From Cyclina sinensis (taxonomy: Eukaryota > Mollusca > Bivalvia > Venerida > Veneridae), in assembly GCA_012932295.1 (NCBI GenBank), contig JAAONU010000014.1:34441977-34505976 (forward strand): DNA of 64,000 bases, given 5' to 3'. Position numbers and translations under genes: made by a program. The notes beneath the pieces were generated by a model that ran no database searches, had not been told where the DNA came from, and worked only from the letters and a program-made list of their open reading frames with translations. This document shows, one piece after another, positions 13,953 to 26,600 of this stretch (position 1 is its first letter; each line of letters begins with the position of its first letter).

Positions 13953-16900
13953 ATGAGGTAAGTCAAAGTTTTTGTATAATACTTTTCAGTTTTACTGAAC
14001 GCATGCTTGGAATCAAATGCTTGATCATACCCTGCAATGAATGGCTTATGATGATTTTTGTATGCTTCCGTTTTTAAACGGATGTAAGTTCGGTAAATTG
14101 CAAGGCCGGTAAATTGTTGTTCAACGTCAAAATTAAATTCCTTTTGCAGATATTAAACTGAATTTTGTTTGAAAAATATTTAGATGTATTCAAATGACAA
14201 GCTTCATTATGTTCACATACCTTAGAGATAGAATTAGGAAGGTATGATAATGTAGAAAGAGATAAAAGATTGTATAAGGTATGTAATCAAGAAACAGTAG
14301 AATTAGAAGATAATTTTATATTATGTTGCTCAGGATACAGCTGTATAAGATCCAAACACTTAGGTCAATGTTCATAGTCTACGAAAAAAAAGTTCAATGC
14401 ATTAACGTCATCTCAAAGTAAAAAGATTTTGTAATGTTTTTTATTATCAGTATACTTGTACTTTAATGCATGTGATTGTCATTGCTATTAGTTTTGTTTA
14501 TTGTGTGTGTGTGTGTATAAATGGCCAAAGGCAAATGTATTGCTTATTCGAGATACCTAACACCCAAAATGTGCATGCATTTTGACAAACGCGTATTATA
14601 TAAAGAACACTATTTAATAAATACATATTTCGTTTATTACATTCCCATTATAAACTCAAATTACATGTTAATGGATACCATATCTATCTTTTTGTTTATA
14701 TGTGTGTGTTGCGCATGAACTATATTTGTAAAAATGTTTCACTCTACATTAGCCAAAGACATGCGTTATGTAGATTTGCTAATAAAGTTTGTTGTTGTTG
14801 TTGTCGTGCTGCTGATTGCCAATAAACTGAAACTATTGTTACATTGCGAATGCTTCTGTTAATATAGTTTTTAATAGAGATGAGGGATAACTGGATGATT
14901 GTTTTGATTTACTTTATCATTCAAGAACATTCTCACTTACTAATCTTTGAATCAACGTCGAAATCCACCATATATTCGTGAAAAAATAATACAGAAACGT
15001 TTATACGTACATGATATTTGAATATGAAAATTGGAAACTGATTTGATTTTTTGAAACAAGATTACTCTTTTGATTTATGTTTTGAATTGAATTCTATTAC
15101 TTTTAAACAGAATATGATGATAAGAGTACTGCTGGTCATTAGATTTATATCAAATGATAAATTTAAATGAAAAGAAGAATAAAAACAAGACTTTCTCTCT
15201 TGAGTACCAAAATAATCAAATTATCGCTTTTTTATGACGGCAATTTTCTTTCATAATTGGTAACATGATTTTATATAGTAAAAAACCCCAGAGAAATCGG
15301 TACCTAAAGAATATTGTTGGTAATTTTATATAGTTGAGATAGTGATAAAGTTGGTGTGAAAAGCGCCTTTGATTACCGATATTAATTGGTGTATTTGTGC
15401 AATTTCTATAAATATAGAGTTGTATATAAAATATATATTAATTATTGGTGTATTTTAAGTGCGAAAAAGTAACTATGTTTATAAAATTTTAGAATCAGTT
15501 ATAATAATTTTTATAATGATAATTGCATGACAAACACATATTATATAATTACTTGCTGAGACAAATTTATAACCTATTTAACGACCGACACGTGTCATTA
15601 ACACCTTTCTATGATCATTACTGTACCCCAGCATGCCTTTTCACACCTACTTTATCACCTTTATGGGTACATACAGTATTTTTATTTTTATCAATTTTTC
15701 CCTTTTCTTACTATAAAATCATGTTACCGATATTTCGGTAAATCTTTTGCATATTAAGAGATAAGTGAGACTGAATAATTCTGTGAATAAGCCCTGGTGG
15801 ATAATTGATTATTTGTTTAAACATTCACTAATGTCGGCAATTAGATAAGTAACCACAGTTAAGCGATTATTTCATGATCGAAATCAAAATTAAGAAAATA
15901 ACAGATTTTATTAATTAAAGACAAAATATGATTATATAAGACACGCTGGTAATGAAATTGTAAAATGTGTAACATCCTGTTCTTAGTTCCTTGACATAAT
16001 TGACTAAAGAATTGTTTTTAATTGACAATGCATGTACATACACTCAAAAGTTTTTTATAATTTCTTTAGAATAAGTATTTTCATCGGCGCTAAGAACTCA
16101 CAACGCTAATCAATAAACTAGTGTATATAGCATATTATGCAGAACAGAATATAACAATATTTTTTTATCAAAGTTTTCACGTTGGGTATATCAAATGCTT
16201 TGTAGTCGGAAACAAAAGTTAAATGACTCCGGAACAAGAAATTACTTTAGTTTTGTCATAAAGGGAAAAAAATCAGATAATACATATAAAAAACAACGAA
16301 CAAGTAACTGCTGAGTTCGGTACGTTGTATTTAGCGATATTGTTTTGGGGTACCTAATTTATCAAAGTTATTCCTATAAATTAAAGGAAAAATTTCAACA
16401 AAAACAGTCTTGATTATGATGTTGTTATAAAACTTAAGACAGGAGTTAATCAAATTATCATGTCATTAATAAAGGTGTTGATTAGATGTTGTATGAAACA
16501 CATGGCCTGTTACAGTTAAAGTGTTTATCAAGCTAGTGAATACTTATGTCATGATAACAAAATTTATTCCTAAGTCAGTTTAGCTTTTTCTCCTTATTCT
16601 ATAGCGTTAGCGTTTTATGCCGTCCCGCGACTGACTCACAGATCATAACAGGCATAATGTTTATAATGTACATTAGAAATAAATTCAGTGTCGTGGTTCA
16701 GTGGTGTACCTAGCGAAAAAAGATTTACTGATTGGAAGGACATGAGTTTGCACACCGTTAGGTCGACAACTTTTTTCTTCCATTCTATAGGTGTATAGAA
16801 ACGTAAAATTATGTTGTTGTTTTTTCTCATGATATTTTGATTTCTCTTTAATTTTAAGAAGAACAGCTTCTTTAAGTAATAAGCGTTGTTCCCGTTTTTC

Positions 16901-17689
16901 ACTTTCGTAAATATATTTTCTTCAATGTAATATAACTAATGAATTTGTTAGTGGATTATAAATTAAAAATCTGTTTTTACCCGTCTTCTATGAAACATAA
17001 CATCCCTTCACGTGTTTCGACAGGTCACGTGCATCGCTCAGTAACGGTATATAATTCATAATATTTTCAGAGAAATGTAGGACAAAGAATTAAATAAATC
17101 ACATATTCAATATGCATGAAAATGATGATGGCAGTTATATTAACATTTTCTTCTCCTTACTTATCTTTTCTTCGCTTTACATATATTTACCTTACTTCTC
17201 CTTACTAATCTCTACGCATCATTACTTTTTATATTTACGCATCCTTACTTATCTTTATGCATCCTTCTTATTTGTCTTTATGCACCCATACTTCCTTACG
17301 TTTATGCACACCATGTTTTCTGCACAATACGCATGCGCAACTTTTAAACATGTGAAAAATAAGTCTATGTAAAACTGCCAACACTATAAAATAGTAAGAA
17401 TGAAAGTAATTAATTGATGAAATATGCAACTCTTAATCATTCCAGCATCTTTCCATAAAAATTACAATTTCGAAATAGGAAGGTCTAATAAAATTTTTTA
17501 TGCAAAAGCGATCTAACACGGACAGAAAATGTTTAAAAGTAATAATTGAAAATTAATCAAAATACAAAATCAATACTATCATTTTGTATTTTCAGACAAA
17601 TGGACCTTCATGATGTCATTGCAGAGCTGCAGGAGCAGATGCGAGTCTTGCACGAGTCCCAGAAAAAAGTCACAGCCACAAGACAATGA
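13953..17689 (+). CDS. possible two-exon minigene, 32-residue product of unknown function
   Basis: Hypothetical. Exon 1 ends with ATGAG at 13957 before a consensus donor GTAAGT. Exon 2 begins at 17596 after a pyrimidine-poor but acceptable acceptor (TTTTCAG). Joined, the ATG at 13953 runs in frame (M-R-Q-M-D-L-H-D-V-I-A-E-L...) to the TGA at 17687-17689. The product is rich in Glu, Gln and Leu with heptad-like spacing, so a short coiled coil is plausible. A 22-codon upstream frame (13877-13945) precedes it. Promoter-like motifs lie directly upstream and two AATAAA signals follow directly, so the ends look like a transcription unit. Family not recognised: it could be the first exon of a lost transposase, a captured host gene end, or chance. 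The 3.6-kb intron is intergenic-like. Confidence 0.3.
16690..16775 (+). repeat. degenerate tRNA-like SINE head
   Basis: A box A-like TGGTTCAGTGG (about 16694) lies some 50 bases before a worn box B-like ATGAGTTTGCACACC. The spacing fits a tRNA-derived SINE head; no tail or target duplication was identified. Confidence 0.35.
17150..17310. repeat. degenerate pyrimidine-rich tandem repeat
   Basis: Repeated variants of TTACGCATCCTTACTTATCT at roughly 20-30 base spacing. This explains the open frame at 17112-17372, which I do not regard as coding. Confidence 0.6.
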
Positions 17690-17694
17690 AGCAG

Positions 17695-17717
17695 AATAAA
17701 ATAACAAAAAGAATAAA
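17695..17717 (+). terminator. two AATAAA polyadenylation signals
   Basis: AATAAA at 17695-17700 and 17712-17717, six bases after the stop of the candidate minigene. The hexamer is common by chance in AT-rich DNA, so weight it only with the other minigene signals. Confidence 0.4.
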
Positions 17718-18529
17718 ACTTTATGAAATGCATGTTGTAAATGTATGTCCGTGTTAGAAACAGTGAAATAACTCACAATAATCCAATAATTTAGTATGTT
17801 TATATGTGCACGTGAAACTGGGTCTTTTATATAAGCTGTGATCGTAGCAAGTAAAAATGACACTTCCACATAGTTTTTATAAGATTTTTAAAAATATTTC
17901 TCATTTATATGTAGTACAGCTAAACAATGACCCGTGACTACATACACATACAGTGATACTTGGATTTCTATTGATTAACGATAACGTATGAAACAATACC
18001 AATGGCATAAGCTGACAAATCTTTGATATTACATATGTTATTGTAATTTGAATATATGTTTCCAAGTGGCCAAGGTTCACTAGTCATTGTTTGCATAACT
18101 TCAAGATTGATTTCAGTTATGTTCTTATCATCGCACTATGCTTGGTTTTATTATTGATTGTTACTCTTTAATGATCATATTACATTTATTAATAAACTTG
18201 TTTGTAAAATACTATTCATTAAATTCAGAACTAATTTGAATTACTTTTGTTTGTGCAATTCCTCATCCTTTATAAGTTACTCAGTTATTTTTTATCATGC
18301 TGATGGCATATCTCGTGTACGCTAAACTAAACTTACTGTCAGTATATCTAGTTAAAAAAGGTATGTTTCCTACCATTCTCTCAGACATTGCAGGTCTATA
18401 TTTTTTCGTATGCTTCAAGTAGATACGATGAGGATCTTAACTAGTCCGTTCTAGAAATGAGTAGTAACTACATATAATCATCCTGCACATCATGTACATG
18501 TATATTATCAGTCTATATTTGGTTCTCGT

Positions 18530-19145
18530 ATCCTGTAATATAATATGTCCGTATTCTTAATCCGTACATGTAATATAATAAGTCCGTATATGTGTCATGT
18601 ACGGTTTTTAGCTTTCCCGTATTCATTGAAAATACAATTCCGTATTTCCTACGTATATCTACAGTATACAAAGTCCGTATTCTTACCCCGTATATGTGTC
18701 ATATACGCTTTAAAGCATTTCAGTATTCTATGAAAATACATTTCCGTATATTCGTCGTATATCTCTAGTATACATAGTCCGTAATCTATCCCGTATATGC
18801 ATCATGTACGATTTTTAGCTTTCCCGTATTCTATAAAAATACAAGTCCGTATATCCTCCGTATACTAGTAAACTATATGTTGTTATAGCCCGTATATGGT
18901 TGAAATACGGGTTTTGTACTGTGCGTATATTACAAATATACGGACACATATACATACATGTATATTGGAAGAATACGGAAATCCGTATTTGTAATGACAA
19001 ATATACGGGGCCCCGTATACCCGATGTTCCGAATACGGATTAGTATATTATGTCCGTATATTATGCGAATACGTCCCGTATATGTCCGCATATCTAAAAA
19101 ATACGGGATCGTACACTTCCGTATATTGGTGTATTTTTCGCAGTG
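18530..19145. repeat. right subterminal repeat array of the CACTA-like element
   Basis: More than twenty CCGTAT/ATACGG motifs, mostly in the orientation opposite to the left array. A longer unit (TCCGTATnnn...CCCGTATATG plus a CATGTACGATTTTTAGCTTTCCCG-like stretch) recurs at about 18583, 18673 and 18778, giving an extra period near 95-105 bases. Open frames here are by-products of the repeat. Confidence 0.8.
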
Positions 19146-20049
19146 TTACAGCTACCATACGCCTGTAAAGGTCAACCATATTTACATGTCTTGGCTATAA
19201 GTTTGTCATGCATGTAAAGATTTAGAAATTAGTTGGCACAAATATTAACATCATCACAGCCAATAAGTCATAAGATGTCCATTTTACAACAAGATTTTAA
19301 TTTCCAGACTTTAACAAACAATACATTGTGTCTTTTCAATACAAACAGCATTAAGAATTCACAACAGCAATACGAAGGAAATAGTTCAGTGGGTTGAAAA
19401 TCTTCAGAGTATTTCAGTCAGTGATACTGACATTTTTGTGAACCATCATAAGTTCGTATTTAACATTATCCCTTTGTACCTCTGACAAGTCTGTATTATG
19501 TGGCTTTTTATCTGATTCATTAATAGCTCTGATAATTTAAAGAATAAATGTTTATCTTAAGTATGTATTTTGAAACTACATTTGACATATAAAACCAAAC
19601 TACACGTTTACTTTTTCCTTTATTTTATATTATTTCTATCTTTTTGAAATAGCTAATATTTCAAATGTTTGTATAAAAAAGAAGTATGTAGATTACAACA
19701 TTAGTTTGATTTTTTCCGATATATATTTGAAAGAAAATAATATGTTAAATAAGTAAAATTTTGAAATTCATCACTTTTTTTCTGCGTTGTGAAAGCAATG
19801 GCGTAGAAACGTATTTTTGTTTTTAGTTTTATAAGGACATTTGTTTTTTAAACTACGAGCTTTGTCAGTAGTCGTTGCCTCTACCGTACACTAGGCAGGC
19901 GCGGCAGGACGAAACTTAGTCTACTAATGCTTACTTAACACGTATAAACATGCCTAGTTAAAATATATAGTGCAAATATACTGAAAACGATCAGCGTTTT
20001 ATGTTTATAAACTCAAATAAACTATTAACAGTTTTTGAAAAAAAATACT

Positions 20050-20095
20050 GCGGTGCGATTAGAACAAATAAAATTTTAACCCCGAGGCGAATCAG
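20050..20095 (+). other. candidate 5' untranslated exon end of SAMHD1 copy 1
   Basis: A good donor, CAG|GTAAGG, occurs at 20093-20101, and an acceptor TTTTACAG ends at 20595, directly before the exon holding the start codon. This suggests a leader exon ending at 20095. Its start and any promoter could not be placed. Confidence 0.3.
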
Positions 20096-20642
20096 GTAAG
20101 GTACAAAATGTCAAGTATGTTGACGAAGAATTTAGATCAATTTATGACGGCATACTATTATGTTGCGTTCTATTGGATGAAATTAGATATTGTGGATTTT
20201 GTCATGTCTAATATTAGATAGCGTTTATTTCGGCCCTATTTAAATAACTATAGAGTTCTTTATTCAGGCAAAATATGTTTAATCAATTACAGATATGATA
20301 ATCATATATAAAAAATCCTTAACCTGTTTTCATATTTAACAAAAGAATGAAATGTACTAACAGGGCGTACCTTCGACTTTTTGCATTAGTTGAAGTAAAA
20401 TGTTTCTTATTATTCATAAAATATATACATATTTAGGTTTTGAAATAAATTAATTGAAAAGCACAAGTCTTGTGAAAGGTGTTATAAAATTCTGTAGATA
20501 TGTTTTGTAGATCTAGATAAAGATCAAAAGATACTTTTTCTTATTTGTAAGCTAAATTTCAATTAATTTCTGAACAAAAACAATACATTTTACAGAAAAG
20601 TGCAGGCTCAAAAAAGAAACAGCTATCCAGGAATATATAGTT

Positions 20643-23600
20643 ATGGATTCACCAAACCAACAATGTCGAAATAGAACTCGGGCAGCAAACTATATATTTA
20701 AAAACAGGAAAGTATGGACCCTTTTAATTATGCTACTTGTAGTTCCTATCAGTAATCAGTAATATCAAGGACAACTTTTGTATGTTGCAATAACTTACAT
20801 TTAATTTCCTTTCTATTGGAAAAATTTAATAAATTTATACCTGATATATGTGAAATAAATCCAGTAAAAACAGCTATCTATTAATATGACGTTTTTCTTT
20901 TAGGTGTTCAATGATCCTGTCATCGGTCACATATATCTACACCCAGTTTGTGCCCGAATAATAGACACACCACAGTTTCAACGACTGAGAAATATCAAAC
21001 AGCTTGACGCCTGTTATCTTGTTTACCCGGGTGCTAGCCACAACAGGTTTGAACATTCTATAGGGTAGGTATTCATCGTATTTTCATGTATATCCAAACA
21101 TTATCTTAATTGTACTGCCACCCTATTTTAAGCCAAGAAATTGACGACAAGCTAGCGCGACACCAAACAAATAAGCAGAGACCAGTGTTGGATTCTATAA
21201 AAGAAACACCTGTATTTTATAAGTTAGAAGGGCTTCTATCAAGTTAATAGATTTAACACTATGGCGTGAATATGAAATGAAAAAAAAACATGAATAAATT
21301 AATAGTACTTTGTCAACTGCAAATCCAAACTGTATTGTTTTTGATAGCTGAAAATTGTATTCTAGTCGCCTAGAGATAATTCGGGTATTCTAGCGTGAGA
21401 TTCAACTACATACATTTTAAACTTAACAAAAATGAAAATATAGTTTTACTATAATTGATACTTGAGAGACAAACAAATCGACATACATTTTTTTTTGATT
21501 ATTCAATTCTCCTTTAAGAAAGATCTTTGAGAATAATTCATAAATAGGTGTCTATCAATATGATTAATTACAGAACATGCTATTTGGCTGGACAGCTATT
21601 ACGAAAAATATCGGAACGCCAACCTGATGAAAGGATTACAGAACGAGATATACTGTGTGTTGAGATCGCTGGATTATGTCATGACCTTGGTAAGACAAAT
21701 AATTAAGAGATAAGATGACGGGAATAGTGTCGGCCTCATTTTAAGAAGTAATCCTTATTTTTTCCTGTACTTTAACTAAGCGATACTTTGCAGTATCTCA
21801 ATTTATTCACACAAGCATGCATTGGGTGAACAGCATATTATGTTCTGTTTTCTCTAGATTTAGCATAACAGTTTTAGATGAATGCCCTTTGCAGTTATAT
21901 TAGATACTTGTAGACAGAAATTTACATATAAATTATCTTTCGTTCAAGGTCAAGGGCCATTTTCACATGTATTCGAAAAGAGGTTCATGCCAAGAATTGG
22001 AAAAGTATTCACGGTATTTCAAGAATTGTTATAAATTATAGTAAGCCTTACCAATAGGTGCTCCCATGTGTTATGTTGAATATACACTGGACAATTAATG
22101 TTTAATTCAATAAAGCTGTATCCAGTATGATAAGCAGATGAAAAGAAATAATAATCTGTTTCACTGCAATATTACTTTTATATTTTATAAAGTATATTAC
22201 AGAACGTTAATTGTTTCTATTGCTTTGATAACTTACTGCAGCTGAGATGCACACAAAGTTGTAAGCATATTTTGACATATTTCTTGACTCTGGTAAAATA
22301 ATAAAATAAGTTATTGATGGGAATTTAATTCACAAATTATCTACATTCAGCATGAAGAAACAGCAAGAAAGATGTTTGAATACATGCTTGAAGATAATGG
22401 TGGGGAGTTGAAAAACGATATTCAGACCATAATTAGAAACTGTCGTACACCAGACTTTGACATTTTGTCAGAAGATGATTTTGTCTTTATCAAAGAAATG
22501 ATAGACAAACCTAAGGATATGAATGGGGAGGTAGACCATTTTTTATTTATGCTTTATGAAGAAGTAAAACTTTTGCTTTAACTTGAAGGTTATACTTGCA
22601 TAGTATCTTGTTCTTATGCTAACATATAAACTATATCTAAGAAGTCGCAGAAAGAGTCTACTTCCAGCATAAACAAACCGTTTTAAAACTGCCAACAGCA
22701 TCAGTATCATGATGTTTTATAATAATTTAACCACGATAATTATAATCATATAAAAAAATATCCACGCAAGATACGCTCATGCCCATTAAATATATTTTTA
22801 TGTTAGGGAAAAATATAGTTTAAGTTCAGTATACTCGTGTCTTAACCTAAAGTGAACAATATTTTGAAAGTTAACAGTATCGCCTATTGAACGCACTTTA
22901 TAAATCAGTATCTTCTTTCTTATTAAGGAATGGCCTTATTTTGGAAGGGACGAATCGAAGAGTTTTATGTATGAGGTAATGTCTTACACTCCTTGTGTCT
23001 GTCTTTAAATAGTGTCATTAATACGAATCAGAACACCTATATTATAATGGATTTTAAACTTTTTTATTTATATTATTTTATTAAATATTAACTTAAATAA
23101 ACATAAAGGAAAGGCGAGTAAATTGAATTCTTTAATGATAGAATGTCATAGCGTTACCAATATGGTCATACAAGATTTATCTGAAAAATTATATGCGCGA
23201 CTGTGTGTATTTAGAGCTTACAATTTCGGAATTATGACCTATTTAGATACAATAAAAAGATATGAACACCCTTAATTTTCTTCAAGATCATTTCAAACAA
23301 ACGAAACGGAATTGATGTCGACAAATGGGACTATCTCGCCCGCGACAGTTACATGCTTGGTGTAAAGGTCAATTTTGACTATAACAGATGTTTCATGACT
23401 GCAAGAGCCCTAAGAAGCAATGAAGTGTACGGACAAAATAGAGCCACCGGAGGAAACAAGTCGATCGGATTCGATGAAACACACGCTAACAGAACTGCTT
23501 GTGAAAGCGGTGTCAGTGATACAAACGTTAACAGTGAGGAACCTGTTGCGTACTCCCGAAAACAGATCTGCTACAGAGACAAAGTCAGTAACGTTTATAT

Positions 23601-26600
23601 ATGCTCGTCATTGAGACGGTTTCTAAATTTGAATTTGAAACATCCTTCTTTTACATTAATGAAATATATAATTTATACAATAGTTTTAATGATTGCCACG
23701 GTTTAACTGCATTAAAGCCACTTTGTTAACCACTTAAAACCACTACAAATAATTGCAAAAGGAATACGAAAAGTCAAAAGTCAGCATCCTTGGGCCATGG
23801 CGTTCTATTAAACGTAGAACCTGTTCTTCTTAATTGACTTAGCTGAAATATAAGATTTATAATTAGAAATGTTCTAAAGATATGAAAATACTGACATGTC
23901 TTTTCGAATTTGGAAAAAATTCATATTTTTCATTCTTTGCTTATTGATCAGGATGCACACGACTTGTACGATTTGTTCTACACAAGGATGACGTTACACA
24001 AGAAAGCTTATCAGCACAAGACCCACAGGATAATAGGCATGATGTAAGTTTCTTGTGATAAAAATTATACGTTCAAACTTGAATGCCTTTATGTCAGGCC
24101 CAGTCTGCATAATCCCAGTTTGTTTGTCAGAAATGAAATGTCATATGCATAATAATGAGTTCTCATTTATGAAAGAGAGATTGCTATGAGGCACATGTAA
24201 AAACTCTCAAGACGCCTTATGTCACACAAAAATGATTAAAGAGAAGAAAAACAAGACTTTTTAAATAGAATCTCTGTTTGGCAGTGCTCAGCAAAAAGTG
24301 CGCAAAAAGACACCTTTTAAGACATAAGGACAAATGCACTGAATGTCTGACAATAAGGTACACCCTATAAATTTACGCAAGGCACCGTATTTTACAAAAT
24401 CGGGGGGGGGGGGGGGAGAAAAACAAAGTTGTCACTATAGAATGTCTGTATTGCAGTAAGCGTGCGCACTGGTGAAAGTATTTTATTTTCAAATGATAAT
24501 GAATGAGGCCTGTCACCTTATTATAAAAGAAACCATGAAAAAAATGATGATAAATGAACGGAAGTATGAAAAAAAGACTGTTACATGTAGGGATTAAACA
24601 TAAAATACTACAAACACACTTTATATTGAATTATCTCGAAAATCTGTTTATTGCTAGATGTACACTTTTTAGGTAGTGCTTTTGAAGCTATTACAGTTAA
24701 GCGAGTCAAATTGCAGGATCGAACGATAAGTAGTTTGTAAGTCCAGTAAAATCGCTTTTTCTTCAGGATTTGCGATGCTTTGATTGCAGCAAACGACGCT
24801 ATTAAATTTGTCGGGAAAGATGGCAAGAAATATAGGTAAATGCAAACTTGTCTTAATAATTTTTTTTAAAAGTAATCCTTCGGAATAAATTCAAGTTTCT
24901 CTGTGCAAAAATATTTGTTCCAATATATATGAGCATCTTACAAATACAAGTATTTTGCTCCATGTATCGATTTCTATAAACTGAATGTCAAACACAAAAA
25001 GCCATAGGCAAAAATAAAACACGCTTGCACTTGTCAAAAATTAAAATATTAATTTAAATGTTGAATATCTTTACCTAGAATCTCTGATGCTGTAGACGAC
25101 ATGAAAGCCTACACAATGCTGACAGACGATATCTTCCACGTTATATTAAATGCACCAGCAAACGGAAACGTTGTTCTGTCTAGCGATATTTCAGAAAATG
25201 GTGCCTACAATTTCGATGCTTTTTGCGGACGTAGATCTTGGGAAATTTCCAATGGCGAAACAATTGATGAAAATGAAACACAAAGAAATGGAAATCTCAA
25301 GAGAGCAAAGAAAATACTTTACAACATTCTTAACAGGAAACTTTATAAATGTGTTGATCAAACACAAATAAGGGTATCTCCTTTTTTATTTGTCATTTTT
25401 TCGAGGAAACAAATAGCAAAAAAAGCATGGTCTAGTGTTGGGGCTTACTTACCAACGAAAGTGGTTAGGCGTGGGTGGTCAAAGTATATGTAAATTAATT
25501 GAAAAACATCAGGAGCGCTTGCTTGACTGTACTCCTGAAATGAAATTTCCCCAGTATTTACCTTGCGTGAAGCGTCCTCGTCTTTAGTCGAGTGGTTTTA
25601 ATCTGTGAAATCTTGATACAATATTCGGGCTTTTTCTCTATGCTTTTCCTTATCCTGTTTTTTTTCTCTTTTTTTCTTCGGTTTTGTTTATTTCAAATTT
25701 ATCTAAGTCCTTATTAACTAAGCACCATTTTTGTTCGCAAATATACACTGTCAAACGAAATGAAAGACTGAAGTGTTAACCTGTTAAAATGAATTATTCC
25801 GAATGACAGTTGTCCTATATTTTATAGAATGAAAACAATATTAGTCAAAGTATTGTATTTTTAGATAACTGCGTTTGCAATGGAAACGTGTAAACTATTT
25901 TCTTAGAACAGTCTCTTAAAATGATTCGAAATATGGTAAAAAAAGTTTCGTAAGAACGTTAGAAAGTGTTCGATTCTATATGTTAGGCTATAATAAAGTC
26001 AATGTGTATATATAAATGTGAAATGGTATATATGCATTATATTATAAAGAAAATTTTCCTTTTTTTCAGCATGGAAAATTTGACGAAAAAAAGTTTAAAG
26101 AGATTGTGAAAACATCTGGAATCCCGGTACCTGAACAATATTTCGACTACGATGTAAGTATAAAAGTATGTGGTTAATACTTTAAAAGTCTGTCATGTAT
26201 ATTCGGTTGAGAAAGTGATGAGGCGTAAGTCTCACTTGGTGAAAATACAATGTACTACATATCTTCGGAAAATAGTACAAATTAAAACTATATTGTTATT
26301 TCATTATGGGTTTTGTGATTTCGATAGATTTATGAAAAATGTCTGTAATTCTTTTACATAATTTGTTTTTGATATACAATCAAATAGATAAATCTTAATT
26401 CAGATTAGAGTGGAATTTCAAATTGGTTCAAATTTCAGTTGTAATTACGTCTGAACATAAATGTTTGCTAGATAGGCGTTATCTGACTTGTAACATTTAA
26501 ATATTTAATGCTTAATATGGATTCCCTTGGTAACAACAACTTAAATCAGCTCCTTTATTATTTTTATAAAAAAAGATATACATCATTAAGTTTTGCCAGC

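Larger units (their letters stand above)
10335..19145. mobile_element. EnSpm/CACTA-like DNA transposon, 8.8 kb, probably non-autonomous
   Basis: The left end reads CACTGCGAAAAATAC and the right end is its inverted complement, GTATTTTTCGCAGTG. Similarity continues inward for about 30 bases with a few mismatches (ATATACGG, AGTGTACG). TTA flanks both ends (10332-10334 and 19146-19148), a 3-bp target duplication. Both ends carry dense direct and inverted copies of a short AATACGG motif. CACTA/CACTG termini, 3-bp duplications and subterminal repeats are the established hallmarks of the EnSpm/CACTA superfamily. No transposase with a recognisable DDE domain was found inside, so the copy is probably mobilised in trans or dead. 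The SAMHD1 copy 2 side has no obvious counterpart, suggesting insertion after the duplication. Confidence 0.75.

Noticed and set aside
13585..13956. 123-codon open frame as a protein
   Set aside because: It runs through the tandem CCAAT repeat and promoter-like motifs; nothing in the sequence resembles a domain.
18530..19145. CRISPR-like or satellite array
   Set aside because: Motifs are short, irregularly spaced and in both orientations, and they sit at the end of an element with CACTG termini.
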